From assembly GCA_031285325.1 (NCBI GenBank), contig JAITWJ010000148.1, positions 1 through 40,940 on the forward strand: a DNA stretch of 40,940 nucleotides, in the 5' to 3' direction. The notes under the pieces were generated by a model. That model made no database searches. It saw only the letters and a list, made by a program, of their open reading frames with translations, and was not told where the DNA came from. Positions 1-8,913 of the stretch are shown here, piece after piece. Source of the DNA: Bacteroidales bacterium (GTDB lineage Bacteria > Bacteroidota > Bacteroidia > Bacteroidales > Prolixibacteraceae). The position numbers and the translations under genes were made by a program. The stretch's first letter is position 1, and every line of letters begins with the position of its first letter.

Positions 1-813
1 CGTAATCCTGAAACCGAAATATATGCCGACCATGTTAAATTGAATGAAGTTGCAGGATACATACTTGCCCAGCAGCAAATCAGTAAATTTATGATAGAGG
101 CCGGACTGCGTTTGGAGAATCATGAACTTTACGGCTCCGAATGGATACCGCAGGCAGGTATTTCTTACAAGGCGGCAAAACAAACCAGCCTGAAATTTTC
201 ATTCTCTAAAGGATTCCGCTCTCCCAACATGCGCGAACTGTACATGTATGGCCCTGCCAATGAAGATTTGCTGCCGGAGCGCAGTTTCAGCTATGACTTT
301 ACGGTATCGCAAAGGCTCCTCGACAGCCGCATGTCGATGGAATTGACCTTGTTTTATATTGAGGGCGATAACCTGATAGAAGTTGTTCAAGTAGGCGAAA
401 GCCGTGTACAGAACAGGAATACAGGAGAATTTGCCAACAAGGGAATTGAATTCAGTATGAATTACCGGATAATAGACAATCTTATTCTGAATACCAACTA
501 TAGTTTACTCGATATGGAAAAGGCAATTACAGGCGCACCAAGAAACAAGTTCTATGCCGGAATTAACTATCATCCGGGTAAATTTACCTTGAGCGCCGGA
601 ACGCAGGTTATAGACAAACTTTATCTTGTTACCGGAGAAAAACCCCGTACAACCGACTATACAGTGGTTAATGCAAGGTTAGCATACCGTGCGCTGGACT
701 GGATGGAAATTTTTGTAAAGGGCGATAACCTGCTTGGAGAAAAATACGAAACAATGAACGGATACCCTATGCCCGGAGCTACATTCATGGGCGGAATATC
801 ATTAAACCTGTAA
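1..813 (+). CDS. TonB-dependent receptor, C-terminal part (5' end outside window)
   Basis: The frame is open from the first base, so this is the last ~270 residues of a larger outer-membrane protein. It shows alternating amphipathic strands typical of a 22-strand beta-barrel, the plug-contacting phrase FSKGFRSPNMRELY, and the usual C-terminal block (VKGDNLLGEKYE, then GYPMPGATFMGG and a last strand ending ISLNL). This ending resembles BtuB/FepA-type receptors for small nutrients more than SusC glycan importers. The first ATG-like position inside the window is only an internal leucine codon (TTG at 40), not a start. A lipoprotein gene follows after 13 bases and an exported nucleoside hydrolase after that, suggesting one transcription unit. 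The substrate cannot be read from this part. Confidence 0.9.
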   Translation, partial: RNPETEIYADHVKLNEVAGYILAQQQISKFMIEAGLRLENHELYGSEWIPQAGISYKAAKQTSLKFSFSKGFRSPNMRELYMYGPANEDLLPERSFSYDFTVSQRLLDSRMSMELTLFYIEGDNLIEVVQVGESRVQNRNTGEFANKGIEFSMNYRIIDNLILNTNYSLLDMEKAITGAPRNKFYAGINYHPGKFTLSAGTQVIDKLYLVTGEKPRTTDYTVVNARLAYRALDWMEIFVKGDNLLGEKYETMNGYPMPGATFMGGISLNL

Positions 814-826
814 AACAGATATAACG

Positions 827-1453
827 ATGCAGTGTTTTAAAGTTATTACTAATGCTAAAACCGCTATTGCGGTTTTAGCATTTATTTCGATATCGTGCAG
901 TAATGTAAAAGACGAGCCGATTCGTACAGCGGTAAAAAACCAGTTAAGTGTGTATCCCGAATCTACTTTACAGGACTTATATAAAAACTTCTTTCAAGAT
1001 TATTTCGGGCCGGGGCATATTGTGAGCGACACTATGTCGGCCGGAGCGTATCTGAACAGCGAACTTGCTTCATTAAAACAGGCAGCCGGCGCATATTACG
1101 AGCCTACAGGCTACAATGGAAATTTCTACCGGGTAAACCTGTCGGTTATACAAGACGGTTTTATTTCGCGCAATGCATACTTCGATGCATTTGTTCGCAG
1201 CGTAACAAATATGCAAACAATAACGTTTGAAGAATGGGAAAATGAGTGGATGCAGATAGATGCAGTTATTAACAGGATGAATTTAAAGCTGAACAATTAT
1301 GAACAGGAACGCGAAAAACTTTTCTCGTTGCTGGAGCAGGGGCAATACGTGGTGCATCACAGCGAGCTGTTCTCTAAAGAATACGACCCTCACTACCGGA
1401 TTATAAGGCAGGATATATTCCGTGAAGAAATTCTTCCGCTTCTTCCAAAATAG
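827..1453 (+). CDS. Lipoprotein of unknown function, partner of the TonB receptor
   Basis: A 208-residue protein with a lipoprotein signal: a hydrophobic run (AIAVLAFISIS) followed by the lipid-attachment cysteine at residue 24. The mature part is soluble and contains conserved-looking phrases such as DYFGPGHIVSD, YYEPTGYNGNFYRVNLS and HYRIIRQ. I recall similar proteins beside TonB receptors in other Bacteroidales but know no function. It starts 13 bases after the receptor stop, and its 3' end approaches the nucleoside hydrolase, so the three are probably co-transcribed. It is likely anchored in the outer or inner membrane, facing the periplasm. An enzymatic role cannot be assigned. Confidence 0.8.
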   Translation: MQCFKVITNAKTAIAVLAFISISCSNVKDEPIRTAVKNQLSVYPESTLQDLYKNFFQDYFGPGHIVSDTMSAGAYLNSELASLKQAAGAYYEPTGYNGNFYRVNLSVIQDGFISRNAYFDAFVRSVTNMQTITFEEWENEWMQIDAVINRMNLKLNNYEQEREKLFSLLEQGQYVVHHSELFSKEYDPHYRIIRQDIFREEILPLLPK

Positions 1454-1523
1454 TTTTAAAACACACTTGCCTGATGTTAATTTCACAAATAAAAACAAGT
1501 TCAGAATTGATAAGTCAAATTAT

Positions 1524-2420
1524 ATGCGTACAATATTCACAACAATATTTATCATGTTTTTTTGCCTTACGGCAGGAGCCGGTTCAGGAGAAGCACGTTT
1601 ACATGTAATTATTGATACCGACGCAGCCGCCGACGACCTGCGTGCAATATGCATGCTTATTGGAAACCCCCGAATAGAAACCCTCGCAATAACCACCTCC
1701 GAAGGAGCGTTAACACCTGCCGGCGCGGCAGTTAAAACAACAGAGTTACTGCATCATTTTAACATAAAAGACATACCGGTAGGCGTTGGGCGCCCGCTAT
1801 GCATTACCCCTCCGGCATGGCGGCAGCAGTCGGAGCAAATACCGTGGGGAGACGGTACGGCAAACACAGCCGAAACAACACAGCCGGCCTCCGGCCTTAT
1901 AATTCAAACACTTGAAGAACACAACAGTGGAGTAACCTTTCTGTGTTTCGGCACACTCACAAACCTGAACGATGTATTAACGGCAAAACCCGGCCTGAAA
2001 CAACGCATAGAGCGCATTATATGGTACAACAGCTCGTACAGCCCGTTAAAAGGAGCCAACTACGACGCCGATACCATATCGGCAAACAAAATACTGGCAG
2101 GCGGAATGCAGATAGACATAGTATCGGGCGGAGGCAGGCAGGAAATTGCCATCAACGAACAGTATATAGGCACAATTGCAAGTTTGAATAACAGGTATGC
2201 CGAAAAAATTGCACAAACACACAGCAGCGGCGTTTTAAAGCCGGTAACAGAATCGAGCCACATGAAAATGTGGGACGATTTGGCCGTAGTTTACCTCTTT
2301 GCCCCCGAACTGTTCGTCTCTGAAAACATTAACGCAGCCACAACAATAAATTCGATAACAGCCAATACATCAACACAAATTAAAGAAACAGCCATCCGGA
2401 TACTTACTCTTAACAAATAA
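1524..2420 (+). CDS. Exported nucleoside hydrolase (inosine-uridine family)
   Basis: Family members hydrolyse the N-glycosidic bond of ribonucleosides to give base and ribose. The calcium-binding signature appears as IDTDAAADDLRA (D-T-D-x3-D-D) just after the signal peptide, and the C-terminal metal-ligand region is seen as MKMWDDLAVVYLF. I chose the ATG at 1524 because it gives a clean signal peptide (MRTIFTTIFIMFFCLTAG); the frame is open back to an ATG at 1422, but that would overlap the upstream gene by 32 bases and bury the signal. Most family members are cytosolic, so export is notable: the protein should act in the periplasm next to the receptor and lipoprotein. That points to capture of a nucleoside-like nutrient. 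The exact substrate is unknown. Confidence 0.85.
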   Translation: MRTIFTTIFIMFFCLTAGAGSGEARLHVIIDTDAAADDLRAICMLIGNPRIETLAITTSEGALTPAGAAVKTTELLHHFNIKDIPVGVGRPLCITPPAWRQQSEQIPWGDGTANTAETTQPASGLIIQTLEEHNSGVTFLCFGTLTNLNDVLTAKPGLKQRIERIIWYNSSYSPLKGANYDADTISANKILAGGMQIDIVSGGGRQEIAINEQYIGTIASLNNRYAEKIAQTHSSGVLKPVTESSHMKMWDDLAVVYLFAPELFVSENINAATTINSITANTSTQIKETAIRILTLNK

Positions 2421-2635
2421 GAGCTCTTTTATATGAAAAATGACCTCTCTTGGTACACCAAGAGCCCTCTTTTGATATGACAAGAGCCCTCTCTTGGTAT
2501 GACAGGAGCCCTCTCTTGGTATGACAATAGACCTCTTTTGGTATGACAAGAGCCCTCTCTTGGTATGACAATAGCTCTCTTTTGATATGACAATAGTCAT
2601 CTCTTGGCACATCAATATCCCTCTCTATCAATCAA
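2421..2635. repeat. Degenerate 22-bp tandem array with a palindrome in each unit (about 10 units)
   Basis: Units start at 2421, 2442, 2462, 2484, 2506, 2528, 2550, 2572, 2594 and 2616. The commonest unit is GAGCCCTCTCTTGGTATGAC plus AA. Read across the unit border, CTCTTG and CAAGAG form an inverted repeat; the best copy is the perfect 7-bp pair CTCTTGG/CCAAGAG at 2447-2464. The array starts at the nucleoside hydrolase stop codon. Because 22 is not a multiple of 3, and two minus-strand frames are both open through it, it is unlikely to be coding. There are no spacers, so it is not a CRISPR array. Confidence 0.9.
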
Positions 2636-2712
2636 CTAACTGTATTCGGACGGCCGCAAGGGCAGCCCCTGCGTAACTGTCAACTGTCAATTATTAACTG
2701 TCAACTGTTCTT
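2636..2712. repeat. Dispersed intergenic element, copy 1 (GTATTCGG, GC-rich block, AACTGTCAATT motifs)
   Basis: GTATTCGGACGGCCGC at 2642-2657 is followed by a GC-rich block and then iterations of AACTGTCAACTGTCAATT. Related arrangements lie at 14929-15003 (opposite orientation) and 38910-38980. It looks like a non-coding dispersed repeat of the REP type. The remaining bases up to 2764 show nothing else. Confidence 0.6.
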
Positions 2713-2764
2713 CTGTGTTTCCCCGAGATTCAAAATGGTTCCTAAAACTCGAAACATAAATAAT

Positions 2765-4213
2765 TTACGTACGGTTAAGTTTCTTAATTCTTGCTTTTAG
2801 TTCGATTGTACGTACACGGTCTTTGTATATGTTGTTAGTGTTTTGTTTATGAATATCGAGCGCTGCATCGGTATTGTCTTCCCACCTGCGACAAAGATAA
2901 ACAGGCTCGTAAATGCGCCCTATTTTGTATTCACGCGAAATGGCCAACCCAACTGCATAATCTTCTCCATAACTTACGTTCGGAATTTTTATTTCGCGAA
3001 GCAACTGTGTGTAAAATGCACGCGGCGCTCCCAGCCCGTTAATGCGGAGAGCGTTGTTAGGGCCGTTGCCGGGTGTCCATTCCTGGTGGTTGACAATACC
3101 CGGCGGTATTTCTTCCAAAGCGAAATTAACGGTTTGATAACTGCCTATTACCATAGCACATTTTTCTTCATAAAACTTATCAATTATTTTCTGAAGTGTT
3201 TTTTCAGATGAATACAAATCGTCGCTGTCTAATTGTACTGCAAATTTTCCGCATTGCCTATTAAAAACAGCTTCGTTCCAGCAACCGCCAATTCCAAGGT
3301 CTTTCCGTTCAGGAATAATATGTATTAATGTTCCGTTTTGGGCAAAACCGGCTAAAACATTTGTGGTGCCATCGGTAGAGTGGTTGTCAACAACAATAAG
3401 GTTAAACAGGAAATTTGTTTTTTGTTTCATAACCGATTCTACTGCATCGGTTATTGTTTTTATGCGGTTTTTTACAGGAATTATAACCGAAGCTTCAACA
3501 TTGAACTTTTTACTATCAAAATCAATTTCCTTAAACGGGGGTTGCAGAAATGCGCCAATTCTTTTCAAATGACCGGTGCAGGCTTTTTCCATTTCAATTT
3601 GTTTTTCGCGGGTGTTTCCGCTTACATAATCGAATTGTTTTTCTGCCTGTTTGCGTGTATCGGTTTCGTGCATGGTAAAAAGGTTTTCAGGAATCCGTAC
3701 AAGTTCGCCCATTCGAGAGGCATGTAAATAGAGCGAATATAGTCCTGCCCATTTAAGGCCTTCTTCATCAAACAATTTTAAAACATCGGTTCTGAACAGC
3801 TGAACGGGGCCAAAATTAAAATCGTCGCGCAGGCTGCCATGCTGATAGTCGGTAACAGGATGCGGCGAACAAATGTTGTTTTTAATTTCGGTATAATCAG
3901 AATAAACCATTGTTGTGCCTATATTTTCGGCAACCTGCAGTAAACGTTCAACGGCAAACAGGCCAAATTCAACCTGTGTGTTCTGCATTGAAAGTAAAAC
4001 ATATCCGGCTTTACACTTTTCTGAAATTTGTTTAATGGTAACTGTTGAAAACGGTTGGTCGGAAATTAATGTTTCAACACCTGTAATTTTAACAGGTTTA
4101 GAGGAAATAACATAAATATTTTGCAAAACAGGAATATCACGTATTCCACAAATGGTTTTCAGAGTTTCCGTTTCGCCATTATATACAATAAATGCATCGA
4201 CTGTTTGATTCAT
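2765..4213 (-). CDS. Two-domain glycosyltransferase, family 2 (GT-A fold)
   Basis: A 482-residue protein without signal peptide or membrane segments. From about residue 240 there is a classic GT2 domain: [12 protein letters not shown] at the start, [10 protein letters not shown] for nucleotide binding, QLDSDD (the DxD metal motif) near residue 329, and a late [10 protein letters not shown] segment matching the acceptor/catalytic base region. The first ~230 residues ([26 protein letters not shown]) look like a second, degenerate GT-A-like domain lacking a clear DxD. It should transfer a sugar from a nucleotide-sugar donor in the cytosol; acceptor unknown. It stands alone, outside any visible polysaccharide cluster. 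Confidence 0.85.
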   Translation of the reverse strand: MNQTVDAFIVYNGETETLKTICGIRDIPVLQNIYVISSKPVKITGVETLISDQPFSTVTIKQISEKCKAGYVLLSMQNTQVEFGLFAVERLLQVAENIGTTMVYSDYTEIKNNICSPHPVTDYQHGSLRDDFNFGPVQLFRTDVLKLFDEEGLKWAGLYSLYLHASRMGELVRIPENLFTMHETDTRKQAEKQFDYVSGNTREKQIEMEKACTGHLKRIGAFLQPPFKEIDFDSKKFNVEASVIIPVKNRIKTITDAVESVMKQKTNFLFNLIVVDNHSTDGTTNVLAGFAQNGTLIHIIPERKDLGIGGCWNEAVFNRQCGKFAVQLDSDDLYSSEKTLQKIIDKFYEEKCAMVIGSYQTVNFALEEIPPGIVNHQEWTPGNGPNNALRINGLGAPRAFYTQLLREIKIPNVSYGEDYAVGLAISREYKIGRIYEPVYLCRRWEDNTDAALDIHKQNTNNIYKDRVRTIELKARIKKLNRT

Positions 4214-4322
4214 GCCTGTGTTTTTGTTATTTCAATTAAGGGCTGTAAGTATATGTATTTGTTTTTGAATGTAAAAATTTATTTTCGCAGGTTACCCCCG
4301 AAAGTGATACACTTATTACCTC

Positions 4323-5393
4323 TCAGGTGGCGGGGTAATTGTTAACTGCCAACTGTATTCCTATTCCGGGTTCATTTGTAAGTGTTATTTTTCCTTCAAT
4401 AATTTTTACACCTAGGAACGGGTCATTACTAATTAACAGATTACCGTCCAAGTCTGCCCAGTTGGCCTTGGGCGAAAGTTGGGCTGCCGCCGAAACAGCG
4501 CACGAAGTTTCGGTCATGCAGCCAATCATTACTTTTAGGTTGGCGGCTTGCGCCAGAGTTATTATTTTATGTGCCTCACGCATTCCTGTACATTTCATCA
4601 GTTTAATATTTATTCCCGAATACATGCCGGTAATTTTCTGCACATCTGCAAGTCGCTGTATGGCTTCGTCGGCTATAACAGGGAGCGGAGAATGTTGTGT
4701 TAGCCAGGCAATGTCGTCAAAGTTTTCGCGAGGCATTGGCTGTTCAACAAATACTACACCTTTCTCTTTAAGCCAGAAAATCATGTCGAGCGCCTTTTTC
4801 CTGTCGGTCCATCCCTGATTCACATCAACACAAATTTGTACATTGGTTACAGAACGCACTGTTTCAATCATTTCAATGTCGTTTCTCGAACCAAGCTTAA
4901 CTTTCAGTATTTTATATCCGGAAGCTTCTTTTACTTTCTGCCGTACCGTTTCAGGCATATCAATTCCTATTGTATATGAAGTATCTGGCGCTTTCTCGGG
5001 CGAAAACCCCCATATTTTATGCCATGGCTTATTTAGTATTTTTCCTGTAAGATCGTGCAGTGCAATGTCTATGGCAGCTTTTGCGGCTGTATTTCCGGGA
5101 GCAATATTGTCAACATAATCAAGAATTTCGTCCATACGGAAAGGATCTGAGAATTGTTCAAGTTTAAGCGCCGAAAGATACTTTGCCGCTGTTTTGTGCG
5201 ATTCGCCCAAATATGGCGGCATGGAAGCCTCTCCATAGCCACAAAAACCACCAAATTCAATTCGTGTAAGCATTACCGGTGTTGTTGAACGCGAACTTCC
5301 GGCCAATGTAAAAACATGTTTTAACTGCAATTCAAAAGGTTCAAAACTAAGTTTCAAACCCTTTTCAGGTAGAATTCCTTTCATAACCAACAT
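4323..5393 (-). CDS. L-Ala-D/L-Glu (dipeptide) epimerase, enolase superfamily
   Basis: It carries the muconate-lactonizing/epimerase signatures in order: KILKVKLG (KxK base), CVDVNQGW (first metal aspartate), FVEQPM (metal glutamate), VIADEA (metal aspartate), INIKLMKCTG (second lysine base) and WADLDG. These two opposed lysines are typical of dipeptide epimerases, which epimerise L-Ala-D-Glu released from peptidoglycan. The start is uncertain: the frame is open to 5435, and ATGs at 5393 or 5384 put fewer extra residues before the usual LSFEPFELQLKH start; I chose 5393. The last residues (LAVNNYPAT) are encoded by DNA resembling the dispersed AACTGTCAATT repeat, so the natural C-terminus may have been replaced. 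Confidence 0.87.
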   Translation of the reverse strand: MLVMKGILPEKGLKLSFEPFELQLKHVFTLAGSSRSTTPVMLTRIEFGGFCGYGEASMPPYLGESHKTAAKYLSALKLEQFSDPFRMDEILDYVDNIAPGNTAAKAAIDIALHDLTGKILNKPWHKIWGFSPEKAPDTSYTIGIDMPETVRQKVKEASGYKILKVKLGSRNDIEMIETVRSVTNVQICVDVNQGWTDRKKALDMIFWLKEKGVVFVEQPMPRENFDDIAWLTQHSPLPVIADEAIQRLADVQKITGMYSGINIKLMKCTGMREAHKIITLAQAANLKVMIGCMTETSCAVSAAAQLSPKANWADLDGNLLISNDPFLGVKIIEGKITLTNEPGIGIQLAVNNYPAT

Positions 5394-5567
5394 ATAAACT
5401 ACTTTACAGACAGTAAAATTAATTGTAATTAACAATTAATCCAAACAGCAGAAAATACACTCATAACAATAATAAAATATATAATCTTACATGCATTTGT
5501 TCTAAATTCGTATATTTATACCCCGATATACCGGTACAGTATATATCATAGACTTAAAAACAAAAGG

Positions 5568-5912
5568 ATGGAAACAGATTGGAAAGACAGGCTCGGGGTT
5601 GTTTATTCAACTAATCCGGATTTTCAATATGAAAAAGTCAGCATTGAGGAACAGCAAACACTTCCGCCTCAACAGCAGAACCTTAAAGTTAGCCTTGATA
5701 AAAAGCAGCGTAAAGGTAAATGTGTTACACTTGTGTCGGGGTTTACCGGAACCAGCAACGATTTAAAAGACCTCGGTAAAATGCTTAAAACAAAATGCGG
5801 CGTTGGCGGTACGGTAAAAAATGGAGAAATTCTTATACAGGGCGATTTTTGCGCTAAAATTATTGATATCCTTAAAACTGCCGGATATAAAACAAAGCGT
5901 TCGGGCGGGTAA
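5568..5912 (+). CDS. SUI1/YciH-type translation initiation factor (eIF1-like)
   Basis: A 114-residue protein. The C-terminal two thirds is a SUI1 domain: [29 protein letters not shown], then [15 protein letters not shown] and a last helix, [13 protein letters not shown]. Bacterial homologues are thought to influence start-codon selection on the small ribosomal subunit; the role in Bacteroidota is not well established. The N-terminal ~45 residues are polar and glutamine-rich, probably disordered. It is divergent from the epimerase gene across ~170 bases and is followed 35 bases later by the CvfB-like gene, also RNA-related, so they may share a transcript. Confidence 0.9.
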   Translation: METDWKDRLGVVYSTNPDFQYEKVSIEEQQTLPPQQQNLKVSLDKKQRKGKCVTLVSGFTGTSNDLKDLGKMLKTKCGVGGTVKNGEILIQGDFCAKIIDILKTAGYKTKRSGG

Positions 5913-5947
5913 TTAAATTATTATTCAAATAAAACAAGAAATTAATT

Positions 5948-6787
5948 TTGGCTGAAATAGGGAAAATAAATACACTGAAGGTTGTAAGGGAAACAGGCAA
6001 CGGCGTTTATCTCGATGGTGAAAACCTTGGAGAAATATTGATGCCTAAAAAATTTGTTATTGATGATGTAAAATCGACAGGACAAGCCAGAGTGTTCATA
6101 TATGCCGATTCGGAAGACAGATTAGTTGCCACCACAGAGCAACCACTGGTAAAAGTTGGTGAGTTTGCTTTTTTAAAGGTAATTGCAACAAGTCGGTTCG
6201 GAGCTTTTCTATATTGGGGCCTGCCTAAAGACCTTCTTGTTCCGCACAGTGAGCAAAAAGCAAAAATGCTGGAAGGAAGATCGTATCTGGTGTTTGTTTA
6301 TCTTGATAAATTAACCAATCGTATTGTTGCTTCGGCCAAGGCAGATAAGTTTTTAAACAACACTCCTCCAGAATATGTACCTTGCCAAGCCGTAGATTTA
6401 TTAATTGCGGAGGAAACAGAATTAGGTTACAAAGCAATTGTTAATGACGAGCATTGGGGAATTTTGTATAAAAATCAAGTGTTTAAACCTTTGGTTCCAG
6501 GCGATAAAATTATCGGATATATAAACAAAATAAGGGAAGACGGTAAAATAGACTTACTTACCGAAAAACCAGGATATGAAAAAATTGACTATATATCGTT
6601 GACTATATTAAAAGCTCTGGAAGAAAATCGTGGTTTTATAGCCCTCTCCGATAATTCTTCACCTGAAATTATCAAATCTTTACTTGGTATAAGTAAGAAA
6701 AACTTCAAGAAAGCCATAGGTAATTTATACAAGAAACATATAATTGAATTCAAGTCGGATGGAATTAAGCTGACAACACACAAATAA
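5948..6787 (+). CDS. CvfB-like S1-domain RNA-binding protein (TTG start)
   Basis: A 279-residue protein built like CvfB/YitL: an N-terminal S1-like barrel (GVYLDGENLGEILMPKKFV), a second S1 barrel (ATSRFGAFLYWGLPKDLLVPHSEQ), a third (NDEHWGILYKNQVFKPLVPGDKIIGYI) and a C-terminal winged helix (residues ~220-279, LLGISKKNFKKAIGNLYKKHIIEF). CvfB binds RNA and affects virulence-factor expression in staphylococci. The start must be the TTG at 5948, because the next ATG would remove the first beta strand. It lies 35 bases after the SUI1 gene, consistent with a translation-related operon. Confidence 0.88.
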   Translation: MAEIGKINTLKVVRETGNGVYLDGENLGEILMPKKFVIDDVKSTGQARVFIYADSEDRLVATTEQPLVKVGEFAFLKVIATSRFGAFLYWGLPKDLLVPHSEQKAKMLEGRSYLVFVYLDKLTNRIVASAKADKFLNNTPPEYVPCQAVDLLIAEETELGYKAIVNDEHWGILYKNQVFKPLVPGDKIIGYINKIREDGKIDLLTEKPGYEKIDYISLTILKALEENRGFIALSDNSSPEIIKSLLGISKKNFKKAIGNLYKKHIIEFKSDGIKLTTHK

Positions 6788-6889
6788 GCTATGTTTATTC
6801 GACTCTAACACAATTTAGCCGAAAACAGCTGAACTGCGACGCGCCAAAAACGCAAGATAATTCCAGTATCTAAAAGATTATAGAACGAA

Positions 6890-7636
6890 CTAAAAATCTT
6901 CGAAAACCCCCAATCCAAATAGTGCAAAATCGTATTTTACAGGATCATCAGGGTCAAATTTACGGAGTACGGTTGTTATTTCTTCAACAGCTTTCCAATC
7001 GTTGGTTTTTCGCTGTAATATTCCCAGTTTTCGTGTAACATTTCCGGTGTGTACATCAAGTGGCAGCAGTAATGCCGATGTTGGAATTCCGTGCCATAAA
7101 CCAAAATCAACACGATTGTCGTTTCTAACAAGCCATCGTAAATACATGTTCAACCGTTTACCTTGCGCTCCATTCGATACGCAGGAAATGTGTTTTCGAG
7201 TACGTTCACCTTCAAGTTCAAAAAAAACTGTATATAAATACTCAAGTGCTGATTTTACAGTTTGATTTTGTTTAAATCCTTTCTCAAATACCTGCTGTAA
7301 TCCACCGTGATTTTGGTAAATATTTTTTAGTGAATGTAAAAAATATACGCAGTCATCGCCATTAATTGTGCGATGAACAAAATTTCTCACTGGTTTTAAA
7401 TCATTTTTCGTTGCATTCAACGTAAAATCTAAAGGCTCAAAATCCATCATCTGCATAAGTTTTGTTGCATTTTTTATTATGGATAATCGATTACCCCAGG
7501 AAATAACAGCTGTTAAAAAACCTGCAATTTCAATATCTTCCCTTTTTGAAAATTGTTTTGGAACCTGAATTGGGTCTGTTTCGATAAATACAGGCTGATT
7601 GAATTTCTCAACTTTTTCATCCAGAAATTCTTTCAT
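6890..7636 (-). CDS. TIGR02757 (DUF2400) family protein
   Basis: It matches this Bacteroidota-wide family by phrases such as KEFLDEKVEKFNQP, REDIEIAGFLTAVISWGNR, LNMYLRWLVRNDNRVDFGLW, LLLPLDVHTGNVTRKLGI and KYDFALFGLGV. It is a helical cytosolic protein of unknown function; the PLDVHTGNVTRKLG segment recalls helix-hairpin-helix DNA glycosylases, but this is only suggestive. The frame is open to a TTG at 7684 overlapping lolD; I prefer the ATG at 7636 (MKEFLDEK), which matches the family start, with 7651 as an alternative. It is transcribed after lolD with a gap of about 40 bases. Confidence 0.85.
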   Translation of the reverse strand: MKEFLDEKVEKFNQPVFIETDPIQVPKQFSKREDIEIAGFLTAVISWGNRLSIIKNATKLMQMMDFEPLDFTLNATKNDLKPVRNFVHRTINGDDCVYFLHSLKNIYQNHGGLQQVFEKGFKQNQTVKSALEYLYTVFFELEGERTRKHISCVSNGAQGKRLNMYLRWLVRNDNRVDFGLWHGIPTSALLLPLDVHTGNVTRKLGILQRKTNDWKAVEEITTVLRKFDPDDPVKYDFALFGLGVFEDF

Positions 7637-7676
7637 GTTTTTAATTATCATCTTGCGTAAGTTTTCGCCTGAAGGA

Positions 7677-8327
7677 TTATACAATCACGCCATCTTTTAT
7701 GTTTATTATATTATCGGAACGTTTGGCGAAATTATCGTCGTGCGTAACAATAACGAATGTTTGCCCGAAATCATCGCGCAGTTTGAACAGTAAATCGTGC
7801 AGTTCGTCGCGACTGGCCGAATCGAGATTTCCCGATGGTTCGTCGGCTAATACAACCGAAGGGCTGTTAATAAGAGCGCGTGCAACGGCAATCCTCTGTT
7901 TTTCGCCACCCGAAAGTTGAGATGGTTTATGTTCCATTCTTTTTAAAAGGCCTAAGTAACCAATTAGGTCTTTTGCTTTTTTTTCGGCTTTTGATTTTGA
8001 TGTTTTAGCGATAAACGCCGGAATACAAACATTTTCAAGCGCTGTAAATTCAGGCAATAGATGATGGAACTGAAAAACAAACCCTATTTCTTTATTTCTG
8101 AAAACAGATAATTCATTATCGTTAAACGATGAAATTTTTTTTTCGTTGTAATAAATTTCTCCGCTGCTCGGATTGCTCAATGTACCTAAAATTTGCAAAA
8201 GCGTTGTTTTACCGGCTCCACTGACACCTACAATAGAATACAACTTACCATCAGGTATTTCAAGATTAATTCCCTTCAAAACTTGAAGGTTTCCGAACGA
8301 TTTTTTTATTTCAACAGCTTTAATCAA
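7677..8327 (-). CDS. lolD: ABC transporter ATP-binding protein, LolD type
   Basis: A 216-residue ATPase. Walker A is [10 protein letters not shown], the signature is [15 protein letters not shown], Walker B is [12 protein letters not shown], and the H-loop is VIVTHDD. The EPSGNLD variant and size fit the LolD/MacB/FtsE group, which powers lipoprotein release from the inner membrane or related efflux. Its permease (LolC/E) is not in the neighbourhood, as is usual for Bacteroidota. It lies between the TatA-like gene upstream and the TIGR02757 gene downstream, all on the minus strand. Confidence 0.88.
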   Translation of the reverse strand: MIKAVEIKKSFGNLQVLKGINLEIPDGKLYSIVGVSGAGKTTLLQILGTLSNPSSGEIYYNEKKISSFNDNELSVFRNKEIGFVFQFHHLLPEFTALENVCIPAFIAKTSKSKAEKKAKDLIGYLGLLKRMEHKPSQLSGGEKQRIAVARALINSPSVVLADEPSGNLDSASRDELHDLLFKLRDDFGQTFVIVTHDDNFAKRSDNIINIKDGVIV

Positions 8328-8380
8328 TGAAATTTATTTACAGATGAGGGAAATCTAAGAAAAGCCAAATTAAAATGATA

Positions 8381-8737
8381 TTAGTATTTCAAATTATCAT
8401 TAATATCTGTTTTTATGTTACTGGTTCCTTCACTAATATCGGATGAGATACCATCTAAGCCTTTTTTTATATCAGATGTATTTGTGTTAAGTTCATTTTT
8501 TATTTCATTGGTTGTCCTGTTAATATCAGACGAAATGCTACTGAAGTCTTTTTTTATGTCAGACGTGTTCTCGTTCAATTCGCGTTTTATATCGCTGGTC
8601 GCTTTTCTAAACTCGTTTAATCCTTTCCCAACTGTTTTGGCGATATCAGGAATTGCTTTCGAACCAAAAAGAAGTAAGGCCAATAACAAAACAACTACAA
8701 TTTCTCCTCCGCTTATAAATAGTAAATAACAGGTCAT
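8381..8737 (-). CDS. tatA: TatA/MttA-like protein with a repeated tail
   Basis: The N-terminus is a short membrane helix (ISGGEIVVVLLLALLLFGSKAIP) followed by the amphipathic helix of TatA (AIPDIAKTVGKGLNEFRKATSDIK). TatA forms the pore of the twin-arginine protein export system. Past residue 50 the tail is two tandem copies of a 29-residue unit (51-79 and 80-108), each containing SDIKK and ISSDI and predicted to be a long polar helix. TatC is not nearby. A TATATTTG promoter box lies just upstream. Some Bacteroidota carry several TatA paralogues, so this may not be the principal one. Confidence 0.82.
   Translation of the reverse strand: MTCYLLFISGGEIVVVLLLALLLFGSKAIPDIAKTVGKGLNEFRKATSDIKRELNENTSDIKKDFSSISSDINRTTNEIKNELNTNTSDIKKGLDGISSDISEGTSNIKTDINDNLKY
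8414..8587 (-). repeat. Tandem 87-bp duplication inside the TatA-like gene
   Basis: The two 29-codon units start KRELNENTSDIKK and KNELNTNTSDIKK. They align without gaps over their length, indicating an internal duplication of the cytoplasmic tail. Confidence 0.75.
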
Positions 8738-8756
8738 TTTTTATTTTTTTAAACCA

Positions 8757-8764
8757 CAAATATA
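8757..8764 (-). promoter_or_regulatory. Bacteroidota -7 box TATATTTG for the TatA-like gene
   Basis: The minus-strand sequence TATATTTG ends about 20 bases before the start codon at 8737 and fits the TAnnTTTG consensus. A matching -33 TTTG is not clear. Confidence 0.5.
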
Positions 8765-8913
8765 TAAATTGAAAAACTCATAAACATTAAATAAGCTAAA
8801 AAGTTTACAATGGTTTTCAAATGAGGTTGAAACGCCATTGCCTGTTTAATCTTTTCACTCACATTGATTATTTGTTCGGCAATGTGGTTTGTTTGTGTTT
8901 TGTGAAGGTTCGG

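Noticed and set aside
1422-1523. Upstream start for the nucleoside hydrolase
   Set aside because: It would overlap the lipoprotein gene and bury the signal peptide; the ATG at 1524 fits better.
2370-2631. Two overlapping minus-strand frames through the 22-bp array
   Set aside because: Both frames are open with equal repetition and start near the array edge, as expected for repeat DNA lacking stops.
2421-2635. CRISPR array
   Set aside because: Units are contiguous, degenerate and lack unique spacers; no cas genes are present. The same applies to the arrays at 12470 and 25516.
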